Source: Verrucomicrobiia bacterium (GTDB lineage: Bacteria > Verrucomicrobiota > Verrucomicrobiia > Verrucomicrobiales > DEV007). From it: a DNA stretch of 64,000 nucleotides. The stretch is taken from NCBI GenBank assembly GCA_030427505.1, contig JAUICH010000007.1:225916-289915 (forward strand), written 5' to 3'. The translations under genes and the position numbers were made by a program. This document shows positions 43,120 through 52,475 of this stretch, piece by piece (position 1 is the first letter of the stretch; each line of letters starts with the position of its first letter). The notes under the pieces are model-generated. The model had not been told where the DNA came from and made no database searches. It was given only the letters and a program-made list of their open reading frames with translations.

Positions 43120-44970
43120 ATGTGCGGAATCATCGGTTATGTCGGCAAGGACTCGGCGGCGCCCATCCTTTTGGATGGTCTGCGGCGCCTGGAATACCGC
43201 GGCTACGACTCTTCGGGTCTGGCCATTTTGAACGGAAGCGGAATGGAAGTCCGCAAATGCTCGGGGCGCCTGCAGAACCTGCGGACCCTGGTGGCCGGCA
43301 GCCCCATCAAAGGCAGTTGCGGCATCAGTCACACCCGTTGGGCCACCCACGGGCCGCCAACGGACGAAAATGCTCACCCGCATCTGGACAACACCGGAAA
43401 GCTGGCCCTGGTCCACAACGGCGTCATCGAAAACCACCAGAGCCTCCGCAATGGCCTGGAGAAGAACGGGCACACCTTTCGCTCCCAGACGGACTCCGAA
43501 GTGCTCGCTCACCTGATCGGTGACATTTTCGACAAACAAACCGAGGGCACCGCGGAGATGCGCCTGGTGGATGCCGTGCGCAAGGCCCTGCGGAAGGTCA
43601 CCGGCACCTACGGCATCGTGGTCGTCCATGAAGACGCGCCGGACTTCCTGGTGGGCGCCCGCCTCGGCAGTCCGCTGGTGGTGGGCCTGGGCAAGGGGGA
43701 AAACTTCCTGGCCAGCGACGTGGCCGCCGTCATTTCCCACACCTCCGACGCCATCTACCTGAACGATCACGACCTGGTCTACATGACCGGGGAGGACTTC
43801 AAGATCGAAAGCCTGGACGGCGGTTCCGTGTCCTTCGAGGTCAGCCGTGTGGAGTTCACCGAAGAGCAGGTGGAGATGGGGGACTTTCCCCACTACATGC
43901 TCAAGGAAATCTTCGAGCAGCCGGACTCCATCCTGAACGCCTTTCGCGGCCGTCTTTCCGATGAAGAGGCCTCCGCCAAGCTGGGCGGCCTGAACCTGAC
44001 GCCCCAGCAGCTCCGCGAAGTGGACCGCATTGTCCTGGTGGGCTGCGGCACCGCCAGCCACGCCGCCATGGTGGGGGAGTACCTCATCGAAAGCCTGGCC
44101 CGCATCCCCACGGAGGTGGAGATCGCCAGCGAGTTCCGCTACCGGAACCTGCCGCTGGACAAGAGCACCCTCATTTTCGTGATCAGCCAGAGCGGGGAAA
44201 CCATCGACACCCTGGCCGCCATGCGGGAGGGCCAGCGCAAGGGCCACCGCGTCCTCGGCATCGTAAACACCGTGGGCAGCACCATCGCGCGGGAGAGCGA
44301 CGGCGGGTGCTACCTGCACAGCGGCCCGGAGATCGGCGTGGCCGCCACCAAGTCCTTTACCTCCCAGGTCACTGTGTTGGCCCTGCTGGCGATCCTGCTC
44401 GGGCGGATGCGTCACCTGTCCATGGCGGCGGGCAAGCAGATCCTCCAGGAAATCCGGGAACTGCCGGACAAGGTGAAGACCATCCTGGAACAGAGCGACC
44501 GCATCCGCGACATCGCGCTGAAATACCTGGACGCCGAAGGCATGCTCTTCCTGGGGCGGCAGTTCAACTTTCCCACCGCTCTGGAAGGCGCGCTGAAGAT
44601 GAAGGAGATCAGCTACATCTTCGCCTCCGGCCATCCCAGCGCGGAGCTGAAGCACGGCATCATCGCCCTGGTCAGCGAGGACCTGCCCTCCGTCTTCATC
44701 GCCCCGTCGGATTCCGTGCTGGAGAAGAACATCAGCAATATCGAAGAAGTCAAAGCCCGGAAAGGCCCCGTCATCGCCATCACCACCGAAGGCAATGAAG
44801 AGGTGGCCCGGATTGCCGATGACGTCATCTACATCCCCCCGGTGGTGGAGTGCCTCAGCCCCATCCTGGCGTCCATCCCGTTACAGTTGCTGGCTTACCA
44901 CTTTTCCGTTGCGAAAGGCTGCGACGTGGATAAGCCTCGCAACCTTGCGAAAAGCGTGACCGTGGAGTAG
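43120..44970 (+). CDS. glmS: glutamine-fructose-6-phosphate aminotransferase (isomerizing)
   Basis: First enzyme of UDP-GlcNAc synthesis. The 616-residue protein begins Met-Cys, and after Met removal Cys1 is the N-terminal nucleophile of the class-II glutaminase (CGIIGYVGKDSAAPILL, then SHTRWATHGPPTDENAHP and TDSEVLAHLIG). Two SIS isomerase domains follow (GCGTASHAAMVGEYLIESLA, SQSGETIDTLAAMREG) with the C-terminal DKPRNLAKSVTVE. The upstream ATG at 43081 would put 13 residues before the catalytic cysteine and was rejected. I see no glmS ribozyme-like sequence in the 97-base leader, though it was only scanned by eye. Confidence 0.97.
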   Translation: MCGIIGYVGKDSAAPILLDGLRRLEYRGYDSSGLAILNGSGMEVRKCSGRLQNLRTLVAGSPIKGSCGISHTRWATHGPPTDENAHPHLDNTGKLALVHNGVIENHQSLRNGLEKNGHTFRSQTDSEVLAHLIGDIFDKQTEGTAEMRLVDAVRKALRKVTGTYGIVVVHEDAPDFLVGARLGSPLVVGLGKGENFLASDVAAVISHTSDAIYLNDHDLVYMTGEDFKIESLDGGSVSFEVSRVEFTEEQVEMGDFPHYMLKEIFEQPDSILNAFRGRLSDEEASAKLGGLNLTPQQLREVDRIVLVGCGTASHAAMVGEYLIESLARIPTEVEIASEFRYRNLPLDKSTLIFVISQSGETIDTLAAMREGQRKGHRVLGIVNTVGSTIARESDGGCYLHSGPEIGVAATKSFTSQVTVLALLAILLGRMRHLSMAAGKQILQEIRELPDKVKTILEQSDRIRDIALKYLDAEGMLFLGRQFNFPTALEGALKMKEISYIFASGHPSAELKHGIIALVSEDLPSVFIAPSDSVLEKNISNIEEVKARKGPVIAITTEGNEEVARIADDVIYIPPVVECLSPILASIPLQLLAYHFSVAKGCDVDKPRNLAKSVTVE

Positions 44971-44990
44971 CAATCTGATAGTCTGGAATC

Positions 44991-45470
44991 GTGGAAACGG
45001 GCGAACAACTTCCGGTAGATCCTTCAAAGATGGCCATGGGTTCGCCCGTGCGCCAGATCGCGGTTTTTCTCTCCAATCGCGTGGGCGCGCTGCTGTCCAT
45101 CGTGAAGATGCTCCACGCCAATCACATCCTGGTGCTGGGCGTGAGCGTGCAGGACTCCGTGGACGTCACCGTGGTGCGCCTGATCGTGAGCGATCCCGAG
45201 TCCGTGGAGGACCTCTTCATGGAAAAAGGCATCGCCTACTGCGTCTCCGAACTGGTGGTCGTGGAGCTGGAGAACGGAGCGGAAAGCCTGGCCTACGTGT
45301 TGCAATCTCTCCTCAATGCCGAGACGAACATCCATTTCGTCTACCCCATCCTGACCCGCCCCCGCGACCGGCCCGCCCTGGCCATGTGCGTGGAAGACAT
45401 CGACTTCGCGGTTTCCGCCCTGGGTAAGGAAGGCTACAAGGTTCTCTACCAAGAAGACCTGAGCCGGTAG
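44991..45470 (+). CDS. tandem ACT-domain protein
   Basis: A 159-residue protein built from ACT-type regulatory folds: VRQIAVFLSNRVGALLSIVKMLHANHILVLGVSVQD (classic ACT opening) and a second half RDRPALAMCVEDIDFAVSALGKEGYKVLYQEDL. ACT domains bind amino acids and regulate metabolism. It starts with GTG 20 bases after glmS, with an internal ATG at 45030 as alternative, and is probably co-transcribed with glmS. Its target is unknown; the neighbourhood suggests amino-acid or glutamine sensing, which is inference. Confidence 0.85.
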   Translation: METGEQLPVDPSKMAMGSPVRQIAVFLSNRVGALLSIVKMLHANHILVLGVSVQDSVDVTVVRLIVSDPESVEDLFMEKGIAYCVSELVVVELENGAESLAYVLQSLLNAETNIHFVYPILTRPRDRPALAMCVEDIDFAVSALGKEGYKVLYQEDLSR

Positions 45471-45861
45471 GGGAGTGGCGGGAAAGAAGGCGCCAAGAAC
45501 GTAAAGTTTTTCCCAGTCCCTGAGGAGTTCCGCCACGGAAAAGGTGGAACGCGATCTCCGAGGTCCGGACCGGACAGGTGGGGTTATCAGGGGTTCTTTC
45601 GACTGCGCCCTCCAAGAAGATTCGGACCTTCTTTATCCGGCCCGGTGACAGGGCTGTAAGCCCTTGTCGCGCAAAGTCCAGGCCTTTAGGCCTGGGTATC
45701 GCAACCCCTAAGAATAGCGGCCTGAAAGGTCGCGCGCGGGCTATGCGGCAGGCAGGCTTTCAGCCTGCCAGGCTCTGGAATGGTCTTCGGCCAGTGTCTC
45801 CCAATGACGCTTCCCAATTCCGCTACCGGAGACGATTCGCCACGTCCCACTTTGGCCTCCC
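45471..45861. repeat. repeat-bearing gap between the ACT gene and a HAD gene
   Basis: 45541-45585 is an AAGGTGG-element end (AAGGTGGAACGCGATCTCCG then AGGTCCGG). 45645-45785 is a set of short palindromes: GGGCTGTAAGCCC, CCAGGCCTTTAGGCCTGG, GGCAGGCTTTCAGCCTGCC. No gene is supported. Nothing further is recognised. Confidence 0.65.
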
Positions 45862-46467
45862 TCAAACCTCAACCCCCAGCTTCTTCAACTCCGCCAGGAA
45901 CCCGCCGTGGTCGTCGTAGTCATACGTCAGTCCGAGCAACCCCTGCCGGACCCCGGCTTCCACGTTCGCGGGCAGGTCATCCACATACACCGTGGCGTCC
46001 GCCTGTAGGCCGTACTCCTCAATGGCGGCCTGGTAGATCTCCGGCTCGGGCTTCATGGACTTGGCTTCGTGCGAAAAGATCGCGCCATGAAAGGCCTCAA
46101 ACACCGGGTACTTCTCCATGAAAAAGCCCGCGTGCAGACCATTGGTGTTGGAAAGCAGATACAGGCCGTAACCCGACTCCGAAAGCGCCCGGATGGTGGC
46201 CGACATCGGCTCGTTCTCCGTAAAGATATCCACGAACGCGGAAATGAACTCGTTGCCCGTGCCGGAGAATCCAATCCGCTTCGTGGCTTCCAGGACAAAG
46301 TCGTCCGAACTCATCTCTCCCGCTTCCAGCGCTTGCTTCATGTCTTCCGTGGAGGGAAGGATCTCCCCGGCGGGAACCGAGCAGCGTGGCGCGATCCTTT
46401 CGGCGGCCTGGCCGAAGTCAAAGCGCAGAATGACGTTACCGATGTCGAATAAGAAGGCCTTAACCAT
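45862..46467 (-). CDS. HAD-family phosphatase (YihX-like)
   Basis: Haloacid dehalogenase-type phosphohydrolase of 201 residues. Motif I is FDIGNVIL with nucleophile D8 (the second Asp replaced by Gly, as in YihX-like alpha-D-glucose-1-phosphate phosphatases and related proteins), motif II LLSNTNG, motif III lysine in MKPEPEIYQ, and motif IV VYVDDLPANVEAG. The helical cap is inserted after motif I. Proximity to glgC makes glucose-1-phosphate an attractive substrate, but that is guesswork; related HADs are promiscuous. Confidence 0.85.
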   Translation of the reverse strand: MVKAFLFDIGNVILRFDFGQAAERIAPRCSVPAGEILPSTEDMKQALEAGEMSSDDFVLEATKRIGFSGTGNEFISAFVDIFTENEPMSATIRALSESGYGLYLLSNTNGLHAGFFMEKYPVFEAFHGAIFSHEAKSMKPEPEIYQAAIEEYGLQADATVYVDDLPANVEAGVRQGLLGLTYDYDDHGGFLAELKKLGVEV

Positions 46468-46490
46468 GATTAAGTTTCGTATGTAACGTA

Positions 46491-47141
46491 ATGTGGCGGC
46501 GGATGCGAAAACAGATTTGTGTCATTGCCCTCATCCTGGCGGCGCTCGGCTGGTTCCTCGCGGGGAACTGGCGCTGGCCCATGCAGTGGCAGGGCTGGCG
46601 GCATGTGGTCCCGTCCCCGGCGTCCAGTAAGGCGGGCGCTGAACACGGCGAACCCGGCGAATCGGCGGAAGTCGCGAACCACGAGATCGGCCACTGGGAC
46701 TATCTGGACCGACCGGTACGGCAGGCCATCGATCAACGGGCGGCGGAAGCCGGCAAGAGCTGGGACCGGATTGTCCTGCACCAGAGCGGAAGCCGGGAGG
46801 GAAACCTGGAAGTGATGGACGCCTGGTACCGGAAACAGGAGGCCCGGGAGGCCGGCGTGCCCTTTCATTTCGTCATCGGGAACGGCACCCTGTCGGAAGA
46901 TGGGGGCGTTTTTGTCACCAGAGAGTTTACCGAAAAAGAGCCCACGGCGGGCTCCGGGCTCCGGGTCTGCCTGATAGGGGACTTCGCGGCGCGGCCGCCC
47001 ACGGTTTCTCAGCAGCTTGCGCTGAAGGAGTTAGTCGCCTACCTGGAAAGCAAGCTGGGTGTCCTGACGGTTTCCCCGCATGTCGCGAACGAGCGGGATA
47101 AGGTGACCGTGCCCGGCAGGAAATTTGCTCTGGAGCGCTGA
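46491..47141 (+). CDS. amidase-fold (PGRP-like) exported protein with altered zinc site
   Basis: A 216-residue protein with an N-terminal membrane anchor (about 8-25) and a domain resembling N-acetylmuramoyl-L-alanine amidase type 2. Matches: WDRIVLHQSG (first zinc histidine), VPFHFVIGNG, RVCLIGDF, VAYLESKLG, and SPHVANERDKVTVPG, where the second histidine is kept. The usual cysteine ligand in the C-P-G motif is Val (T-V-P-G). It may be inactive or bind peptidoglycan only. Starts at 46491 or an in-frame ATG at 46503; both are possible. Confidence 0.68.
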   Translation: MWRRMRKQICVIALILAALGWFLAGNWRWPMQWQGWRHVVPSPASSKAGAEHGEPGESAEVANHEIGHWDYLDRPVRQAIDQRAAEAGKSWDRIVLHQSGSREGNLEVMDAWYRKQEAREAGVPFHFVIGNGTLSEDGGVFVTREFTEKEPTAGSGLRVCLIGDFAARPPTVSQQLALKELVAYLESKLGVLTVSPHVANERDKVTVPGRKFALER

Positions 47142-47219
47142 TCCGGGGCGGTTCCCGGCGGACAGGCCAGCCTTGTGGGCGGGGTCTTTTGGGCTATCCT
47201 TCCTCCTTTATTTTCAAGC

Positions 47220-48200
47220 ATGCGCATAGGGGTAACAGGTGCAAGCGGCTTCGTGGGCGGGGCATTGATTCGCAATGCCGAAGCCCAGGGCCATAAGATC
47301 GTGGCGTTCACGCGCCACATGCACCGCCGTATCCCCGGCGTCTGGGACGTGCGGGACTTCTCCGACCCCAGCCGGATCGACCTGAAGGGCATCGACGCCC
47401 TGGTTCACCTGGCGGGCGAACCCATCCTGGGACCCTGGAGCGAGAAAAAGAAGCGGGAGATCCGGGAAAGCCGCCTGTCCAGCACCCGGCAAATCGTAAA
47501 GGCCTTGAACAATACCCGCCGCCGGCCCTCGGTGTTTGTCTGCGCCTCCGCCGTGGGGCTCTACGGAGACCGCGGCAACGAGATCCTGGAAGAAGAGTCC
47601 GATCCCGGGTTCGGCTTCCTCGCGGAAGTGGCGCGGGACTGGGAATCGGAAGCCTGGCAGGCCACCAAGACCGGCGTGCGTGTCGTTTCGGCCCGTTTCC
47701 CCATGGTGCTTGGGTCGCGCGGCGGCGCCATGCCCTTGCTGACCAAGCTCTTTCGCAAGTGCCTCGGCGGAAAGCTGGGCAATGGGAAACAATGGATGTC
47801 CTGGGTGCATGTGGACGACCTCTGCAAGATGATCTTCCATGTGCTGGAGAACGAGGACTACCAGGGCCCGATCAACTTTACCGCGCCGAATCCGGTGCGG
47901 AACGCGGAGTTCACCCGCACCCTGGCCCGGCTCCTGAAACGGCCCGCGCTGCTCCCGGCGCCCGCCGCCATGATCCGCATGGTGGTGGGGGACATGGCGG
48001 ACATGCTGCTGTTCAGCCAGCGGGTAGAGCCCACCGTTCTCCGCACCACGGGTTACCAGTGGCTCTACCCGGAACTGAAGGGCGCCATGGCGAACTTGCT
48101 GGAGTTTCCCGCCGCGTCTCCGGAGCCCGCCAAAGCGCCGGAAAAGGCCACGGATGAGGAGCCGGTTCCGGCCGCCAAGGAAAGTGGCACCGGAAACTGA
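47220..48200 (+). CDS. TIGR01777-family NAD-dependent epimerase (SDR, YfcH-like)
   Basis: Extended SDR protein of 326 residues: Rossmann motif GVTGASGFVGGALI at the N-terminus, VHLAGEPI, SAVGLYGDRG, the active-site region FPMVLGSRGGAMPLLTKLF, and a C-terminal DUF1731-like segment (RTLARLLKRPALLPAPAAMI, TTGYQWLYPELKGAM). It ends with an Ala/Pro/Glu-rich tail (about 295-326). Start ATG at 47220 is chosen because it begins MRIGVTGASGF. Substrate not assignable; the family is often linked to lipid or cofactor metabolism. Confidence 0.86.
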   Translation: MRIGVTGASGFVGGALIRNAEAQGHKIVAFTRHMHRRIPGVWDVRDFSDPSRIDLKGIDALVHLAGEPILGPWSEKKKREIRESRLSSTRQIVKALNNTRRRPSVFVCASAVGLYGDRGNEILEEESDPGFGFLAEVARDWESEAWQATKTGVRVVSARFPMVLGSRGGAMPLLTKLFRKCLGGKLGNGKQWMSWVHVDDLCKMIFHVLENEDYQGPINFTAPNPVRNAEFTRTLARLLKRPALLPAPAAMIRMVVGDMADMLLFSQRVEPTVLRTTGYQWLYPELKGAMANLLEFPAASPEPAKAPEKATDEEPVPAAKESGTGN

Positions 48201-48208
48201 ACGGTGCT

Positions 48209-49111
48209 ATGCTCGGGCGCTTTCCCTCCCACATGGCGGCCCCCCAGAACATCATCGGAATCGTTTACGATTACGACCAGACCCTCAGTCCCACCTACAT
48301 GCAGGACGAGGTCATCTTCCCGAAGTACGGCATCAACGGGGAAGAATTCTGGAAGCGCTGCCACGAACTGGTCGCCACGGGCTATGAGAACGAGCTGGCC
48401 TACCTGAAGGTCATGCTGGACTACCTGGACATGGACCGCCCGTCCAATGACGACCTGAAAGCGCTGGGCGCCGGGCTGAAATTCTACAAGGGTCTGCCCG
48501 AGATGTTCGAACAAGTGAACGACGGCGTCCTGTCCCAGGAGCAACAGGCCTTCGGCGTCCGCATCGAACACTACATCATTTCCTCCGGCCTCAGCGCCCT
48601 CATCGAAGGCAGCCGCTTGCGGCCCTATGTGAAAGCCGTGTTCGGCTGCGAATTCGCGGAAGACAGCCAGGGCCGCATCTCGTTTCCGAAGCGGGTCATT
48701 AGCCACACGCTGAAAACGCAGTACCTTTTTCGTATCAATAAAGGCATGCTGGAGCCTTCCGACGACGTGAACGACCACATGCCGGAAGAGCTGCGGCCCA
48801 TCCCGTTCCACAACATGATCTACATCGGGGACGGCCCCACGGACGTGCCTTGCTTCACCGTCATGAAGAAGTCCGGCGGCCACGCCATCGCGGTGTACAA
48901 CCCGGATGATGCGACGCGGTCGAGTTTCCGCAAGTGCTACCAGCTTTCCGGCCCGGCGGACCGCATCAAGTACATCGCGCCCTCCGACTACCGCCCCGGC
49001 AGCCACCTCCGCCTCATCCTGGAAGAAATGATCGGCGAAATCGCCGGCGGCATCGTTCGCCGGAGACGGAAGGAAGTGGAAGACGGGAAGATCTCGGCGC
49101 CGCAGTTTTAG
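48209..49111 (+). CDS. HAD-superfamily phosphatase
   Basis: A 300-residue HAD hydrolase: motif I VYDYDQTL (D21 and D23), the Ser of motif II near YIISSGLSALI, and motif IV IYIGDGPTDVPCF with the DG-x-x-D pair. The region between holds an alpha-helical cap. It follows the epimerase gene by eight bases and is likely co-transcribed. Resembles HAD subclass IB phosphatases such as phosphoserine-type enzymes, but the substrate is unknown. ATG at 48209; an ATG at 48233 is also possible. Confidence 0.82.
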   Translation: MLGRFPSHMAAPQNIIGIVYDYDQTLSPTYMQDEVIFPKYGINGEEFWKRCHELVATGYENELAYLKVMLDYLDMDRPSNDDLKALGAGLKFYKGLPEMFEQVNDGVLSQEQQAFGVRIEHYIISSGLSALIEGSRLRPYVKAVFGCEFAEDSQGRISFPKRVISHTLKTQYLFRINKGMLEPSDDVNDHMPEELRPIPFHNMIYIGDGPTDVPCFTVMKKSGGHAIAVYNPDDATRSSFRKCYQLSGPADRIKYIAPSDYRPGSHLRLILEEMIGEIAGGIVRRRRKEVEDGKISAPQF

Positions 49112-49128
49112 AGCATCTTAGGGCAGGG

Positions 49129-49678
49129 GCCACTCGTTCCCAAACTTGCTCCGGACTTCCGTCACCTCCAGGCGGTAACGGACACATCTTGCGGGTACGG
49201 TTTTTCGAAAACCGCTCTATGAGGGCAAAGATCCAAGCAATGAGCACTACCTTCTGCTTCCCATTTTCCGGTAAGCTATCGAAGGAGGCGCAGCCTCTTT
49301 GGACTGCGGCGATTCTTCGCCGCTTTCGCCGCTCAGGCATGGCCGGATCTGTTCTTGGCTTCGTTTTTATGATCACCCGTTCCGGCGACTCAGAAACCAA
49401 GGGGGCCGCGGCAGCGTATTCGTTTCCCGCACCCGTGTCCCGTAGCGAAAGCGCCGAAGAATCGGCGCAGTCCAAAGAGCTTCGCTCCCTGGGTAACTGG
49501 GCGCATGAGTTCGCTTATAGGAGATTCAAGCATTCGGCCCCGCCGGGAACAGCTCTGGTTGGCACTAGCGCATTTTTGTTTGGGTTGTGGCCACTCATTT
49601 CCAAAGTTGCTCCGGATTTCCGCCGCCTCGGCGGTGGCAGACAAATCTTGCGGGTACAGTTTTTCGAAAACCGCTCTG
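49129..49678. repeat. direct-repeat pair flanking two inverted twin-hairpin units
   Basis: Two ~90-bp direct repeats (49129-49219 and 49589-49678) share GGCCACTC, TTGCTCCGGA, TCTTGCGGGTAC, TTTTTCGAAAACCGCTCT and neighbouring bases. Between them lie twin-hairpin units at 49258-49345 (forward, GAGGCGCAGCCTC, TTTGGACT, GCGGCGATTCTTCGCCGC) and 49440-49500 (inverted). The palindrome GTTTTTCGAAAAC marks both direct repeats. No gene is supported in the 686-base gap. Confidence 0.65.
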
Positions 49679-49797
49679 GAGAGAAAATAGATAGGGGAAA
49701 TTCTCCTTTGAGCCCCCCGGTTTTGTGGTTAAGTCACCGCTTCGGTTCCCGCCGCCTGCCCCTGGACGCGACGCGAGCCTGAAACTCTGCCGTTTTC

Positions 49798-51192
49798 ATG
49801 TCCTCCCGTCCCGAGCACTTCTATTTTGTGGGAATCTGTGGCACCGCCATGGGTTCCGTGGCCGCTGCCCTGAAAGACCGGGGCTACCGGGTGACCGGTT
49901 CGGATGCCAAGGTGTATCCGCCCATGTCCACCTTCCTGGAGGGGAAAGGCATCCAGATCATCGACGGTTTCCGCGAGTCCAACATCCCGGAAGACGCGGA
50001 CCACATCGTCATCGGCAACGCCATGAGCCGGGGCAATCCGGAGGTGGAGGCCATCCTGAACCGCAAGCTGCGCTACTATTCGCTGCCCGAAGTGCTGCGG
50101 AATTTCTTCCTCCTGGGGAAACGGAACTTCATCGTCACGGGCACCCACGGAAAGACCACCACCACCTCGCTCCTGGCTTGGCTGCTGGAGCATGGGGGAA
50201 AAGACCCCAGCTTCATGATCGGTGGACTGCCCGCCAACTTCGGCCAGGGCTGCCGCCTGGAATACAACTCGGAATTCTTCGTCCTGGAGGGCGACGAATA
50301 CGACACCGCCTTTTTCGACAAGCGCTCCAAGTTCATCCACTACCTCCCGGAACTCGCCATCGTGAACAACATCGAGTTCGATCACGCGGACATTTTCGAC
50401 GACCTGAAGGCAGTAAAGAAAGCCTTCAGCCACATGGTGCGCCTCGTGCCCGCCAACGGACTGCTCTGCGTGAATGGCGATGACGAAAACGTGCAAGCCG
50501 TCGTCGCGGAAGAAGCCCACGCGCCGGTCAAAAAGATCGGTTTTGGAGAAAGCTGCGACGCCGAAATCACGGAAGTCGATTACCTGCCAGAAGGCACTTC
50601 CTTTACGCTGGAAGGGGAACGCTACCAGACGCCGCTGCTGGGCGAGTTTAACGTGCGCAACGCCGCCATGGCCGTGACCGCCGCCCGTTTCGCCGGGCTG
50701 GATCCGGACACCATCCGCGCCGGATTGCTGGCTTTCAAAGGCATCGCCCGCCGTCAGGAAATCCGGGGCGAAACCACCAGCGGGATCAAGGTGGTGGACG
50801 ACTTCGGCCATCACCCCACCGCCATCCGCGAGGCGCTCACCGGCATGCGCCGCCGTTTCAATGGCGCCCGCCTCTGGGCCGTGTTCGAGCCCCGCTCCGC
50901 CACCACCCGGCGCAACGTGTTCCAAAAGACGCTACCCGAAGCCCTCGGCCTGGCGGACGGCATCTGCATCTCGGAAATCGAAGACAGCAGCAAAGTGCCG
51001 GCGGATCAGCGCCTGAATCCCGAAAAGGTCATGGCCGATCTCCGCGCCATGGGCAAACCTGCCTACTACGAACGCGACGCCGACGCCATCGTGGCCCGTC
51101 TCAAGGACGAAGCCAAACCCGGCGACGTCATCATCGTCTTCAGCAACGGCGGCTTCGGCGGCATTCACGGGAAGTTGCTGAGCACTCTATAA
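49798..51192 (+). CDS. mpl: UDP-N-acetylmuramate:tripeptide ligase
   Basis: Murein peptide ligase that reattaches the recycled tripeptide L-Ala-gamma-D-Glu-meso-DAP to UDP-MurNAc. Mur ligase architecture in 464 residues: N-terminal Rossmann (FVGICGTAMGSVA), ATP loop GTHGKT (115-120) with GTHGKTTTTSLLAWLLEHGG, central DDFGHHPTAIREAL and ADGICISEIED, then a C-terminal ligase domain ending GGFGGIHGKLL. The N-terminal GTAMGS and the HHPTAI motif distinguish Mpl from MurC. Its presence indicates a Gram-negative cell recycling DAP-type peptidoglycan. Confidence 0.95.
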   Translation: MSSRPEHFYFVGICGTAMGSVAAALKDRGYRVTGSDAKVYPPMSTFLEGKGIQIIDGFRESNIPEDADHIVIGNAMSRGNPEVEAILNRKLRYYSLPEVLRNFFLLGKRNFIVTGTHGKTTTTSLLAWLLEHGGKDPSFMIGGLPANFGQGCRLEYNSEFFVLEGDEYDTAFFDKRSKFIHYLPELAIVNNIEFDHADIFDDLKAVKKAFSHMVRLVPANGLLCVNGDDENVQAVVAEEAHAPVKKIGFGESCDAEITEVDYLPEGTSFTLEGERYQTPLLGEFNVRNAAMAVTAARFAGLDPDTIRAGLLAFKGIARRQEIRGETTSGIKVVDDFGHHPTAIREALTGMRRRFNGARLWAVFEPRSATTRRNVFQKTLPEALGLADGICISEIEDSSKVPADQRLNPEKVMADLRAMGKPAYYERDADAIVARLKDEAKPGDVIIVFSNGGFGGIHGKLLSTL

Positions 51193-51226
51193 ACAATCTC
51201 TCGTAAGACAGATAAGCGAACGGTCG

Positions 51227-51443
51227 CGGAAGGTGGTCCTCGACCTCCGGGCGAGGAACTCGCGAACCGGGCAAACGTTTGTGTAGCGGCGCGAACCTTT
51301 GCGAAGAAGCGTTCGCCAAACTCGTCCCTCAGCACACAGTCAGGAAGGAGGAAGGTCCTAACCTTCCTAAAGCAGTTCCCGCAAAGGCCACTCGTGAACC
51401 TGCCTGTCCGGCTCGGACCTCGGAGATCGCGTTCCACCTTTGC
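51227..51443 (+). repeat. dispersed AAGGTGG element, copy B
   Basis: GGAAGGTGGTCCTCGACCTC and CTCGCGAACCGGGC at the left; GACCTCGGAGATCGCGTTCC and ACCTTTGCG at the right, about 140 bases apart. Shorter than copies A and D and lacking the leading GCCAC hairpin. It lies between mpl and the response regulator gene. Confidence 0.7.
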
Positions 51444-51526
51444 GTGACGAGCACTTTTGTAGTCGATCGACCGAAACGGTAATCATTGACGCAATCCCGT
51501 CCGCCCACCAAGCTGGTGGGATTCCC

Positions 51527-52204
51527 ATGCGTGTCCTGGTGGTAGAAGATCAACCAAAGATCGCCGGCTTTGTGGCCAAGGGACTGGAGGAGGCGGGCTT
51601 CACCGTCACGCTGCGCCACACGGGAGAGGAAGGCTACCAGGAAGTCCTGACCTCGCCCTATGACGCCATGGTGCTGGACATCATGCTGCCGGGGCGGGAT
51701 GGGCTGAGCATCCTGAGAAGCCTGCGCGAACGCCATGTGGAGGTGCCGGTCATCCTCCTCACCGCGCGCAACGAACTGAACGAACGCGTCGAGGGCCTGA
51801 ACCTGGGAGCGGACGACTACCTCACCAAACCCTTCTTTGTCGAGGAACTGGTGGCCCGGCTCAAGGCCCTCATGCGGCGGAACTCCGCCACGCCGTCGAA
51901 CGTCATCCGGGTGGGCGACCTTTCCCTGGACCTGGTGAGCCGGGAGGTTAGACTGGGTGAAGAAGCCGTCGAACTCAGCCCCCGCGAGTTTTCCCTGCTG
52001 GAGTATTTCATGCGCTCGCCCGGACGGGTCTTTGCGCGGTCGCAAATCAGCCAGCACGTCTGGAACCTTCACTTCGACACCGGAACCAACGCCATCGACG
52101 TGGCGGTAAACCGCCTCCGGGCCAAGATCGACCGGGGGGAGGGGCCTTCCTTCATCGAGACCGTGCGCGGCGTCGGCTACCGGCTCCGGGGCGAAAAAGA
52201 GTAG
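51527..52204 (+). CDS. OmpR-family response regulator
   Basis: DNA-binding response regulator of 225 residues: receiver domain with acidic pocket VVEDQ and phospho-acceptor D51 in AMVLDIMLPGRDG, the conserved Lys in DDYLTKPF, and a C-terminal OmpR winged helix (about 125-222) with SPREFSLLEYFMRSPGRVFAR and VAVNRLRAKIDRG. The ATG at 51527 gives the family start (MRVLVVEDQ). It is co-oriented with a histidine kinase beginning 271 bases later; together they probably control the sulfatase locus downstream. Confidence 0.94.
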   Translation: MRVLVVEDQPKIAGFVAKGLEEAGFTVTLRHTGEEGYQEVLTSPYDAMVLDIMLPGRDGLSILRSLRERHVEVPVILLTARNELNERVEGLNLGADDYLTKPFFVEELVARLKALMRRNSATPSNVIRVGDLSLDLVSREVRLGEEAVELSPREFSLLEYFMRSPGRVFARSQISQHVWNLHFDTGTNAIDVAVNRLRAKIDRGEGPSFIETVRGVGYRLRGEKE

Positions 52205-52257
52205 CGGGGCAAGATCCTGACCTTTGCTCACATTTCACACAACTCACAAAGTAGTCC

Positions 52258-52380
52258 CCATTCCGCTCGAAAATGTCCGCCAAATCCCAGCTATTCCGGG
52301 GAAGCGAAGCTTCCTTGGAGTGCGCCGATCTGAATCGGCGCTTTGCGGCAGGTAGCCGGAGGCGCGGCGGGGGAAAAGAC
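52258..52380. repeat. twin-hairpin unit between regulator and kinase genes
   Basis: ATGTCCGCCAAATCCC, CCGGGGAAGCGAAGCTTCC, TTGGAGTGCGCCGATC and GAATCGGCGC follow the same plan as 31985-32100 over about 115 bases. It separates the two genes of one two-component system, so it has not been removed from a presumed operon. The rest of 52205-52475 shows nothing else. Confidence 0.6.
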
Positions 52381-52475
52381 GTTCGCAATCTTCTCACGGC
52401 CCATTCCAAACTCCCAAGCCGCCGGACGAGAGCCACTGGAATATGTGGGTAACTCGTAAGTAAGATCAAAGCGCC

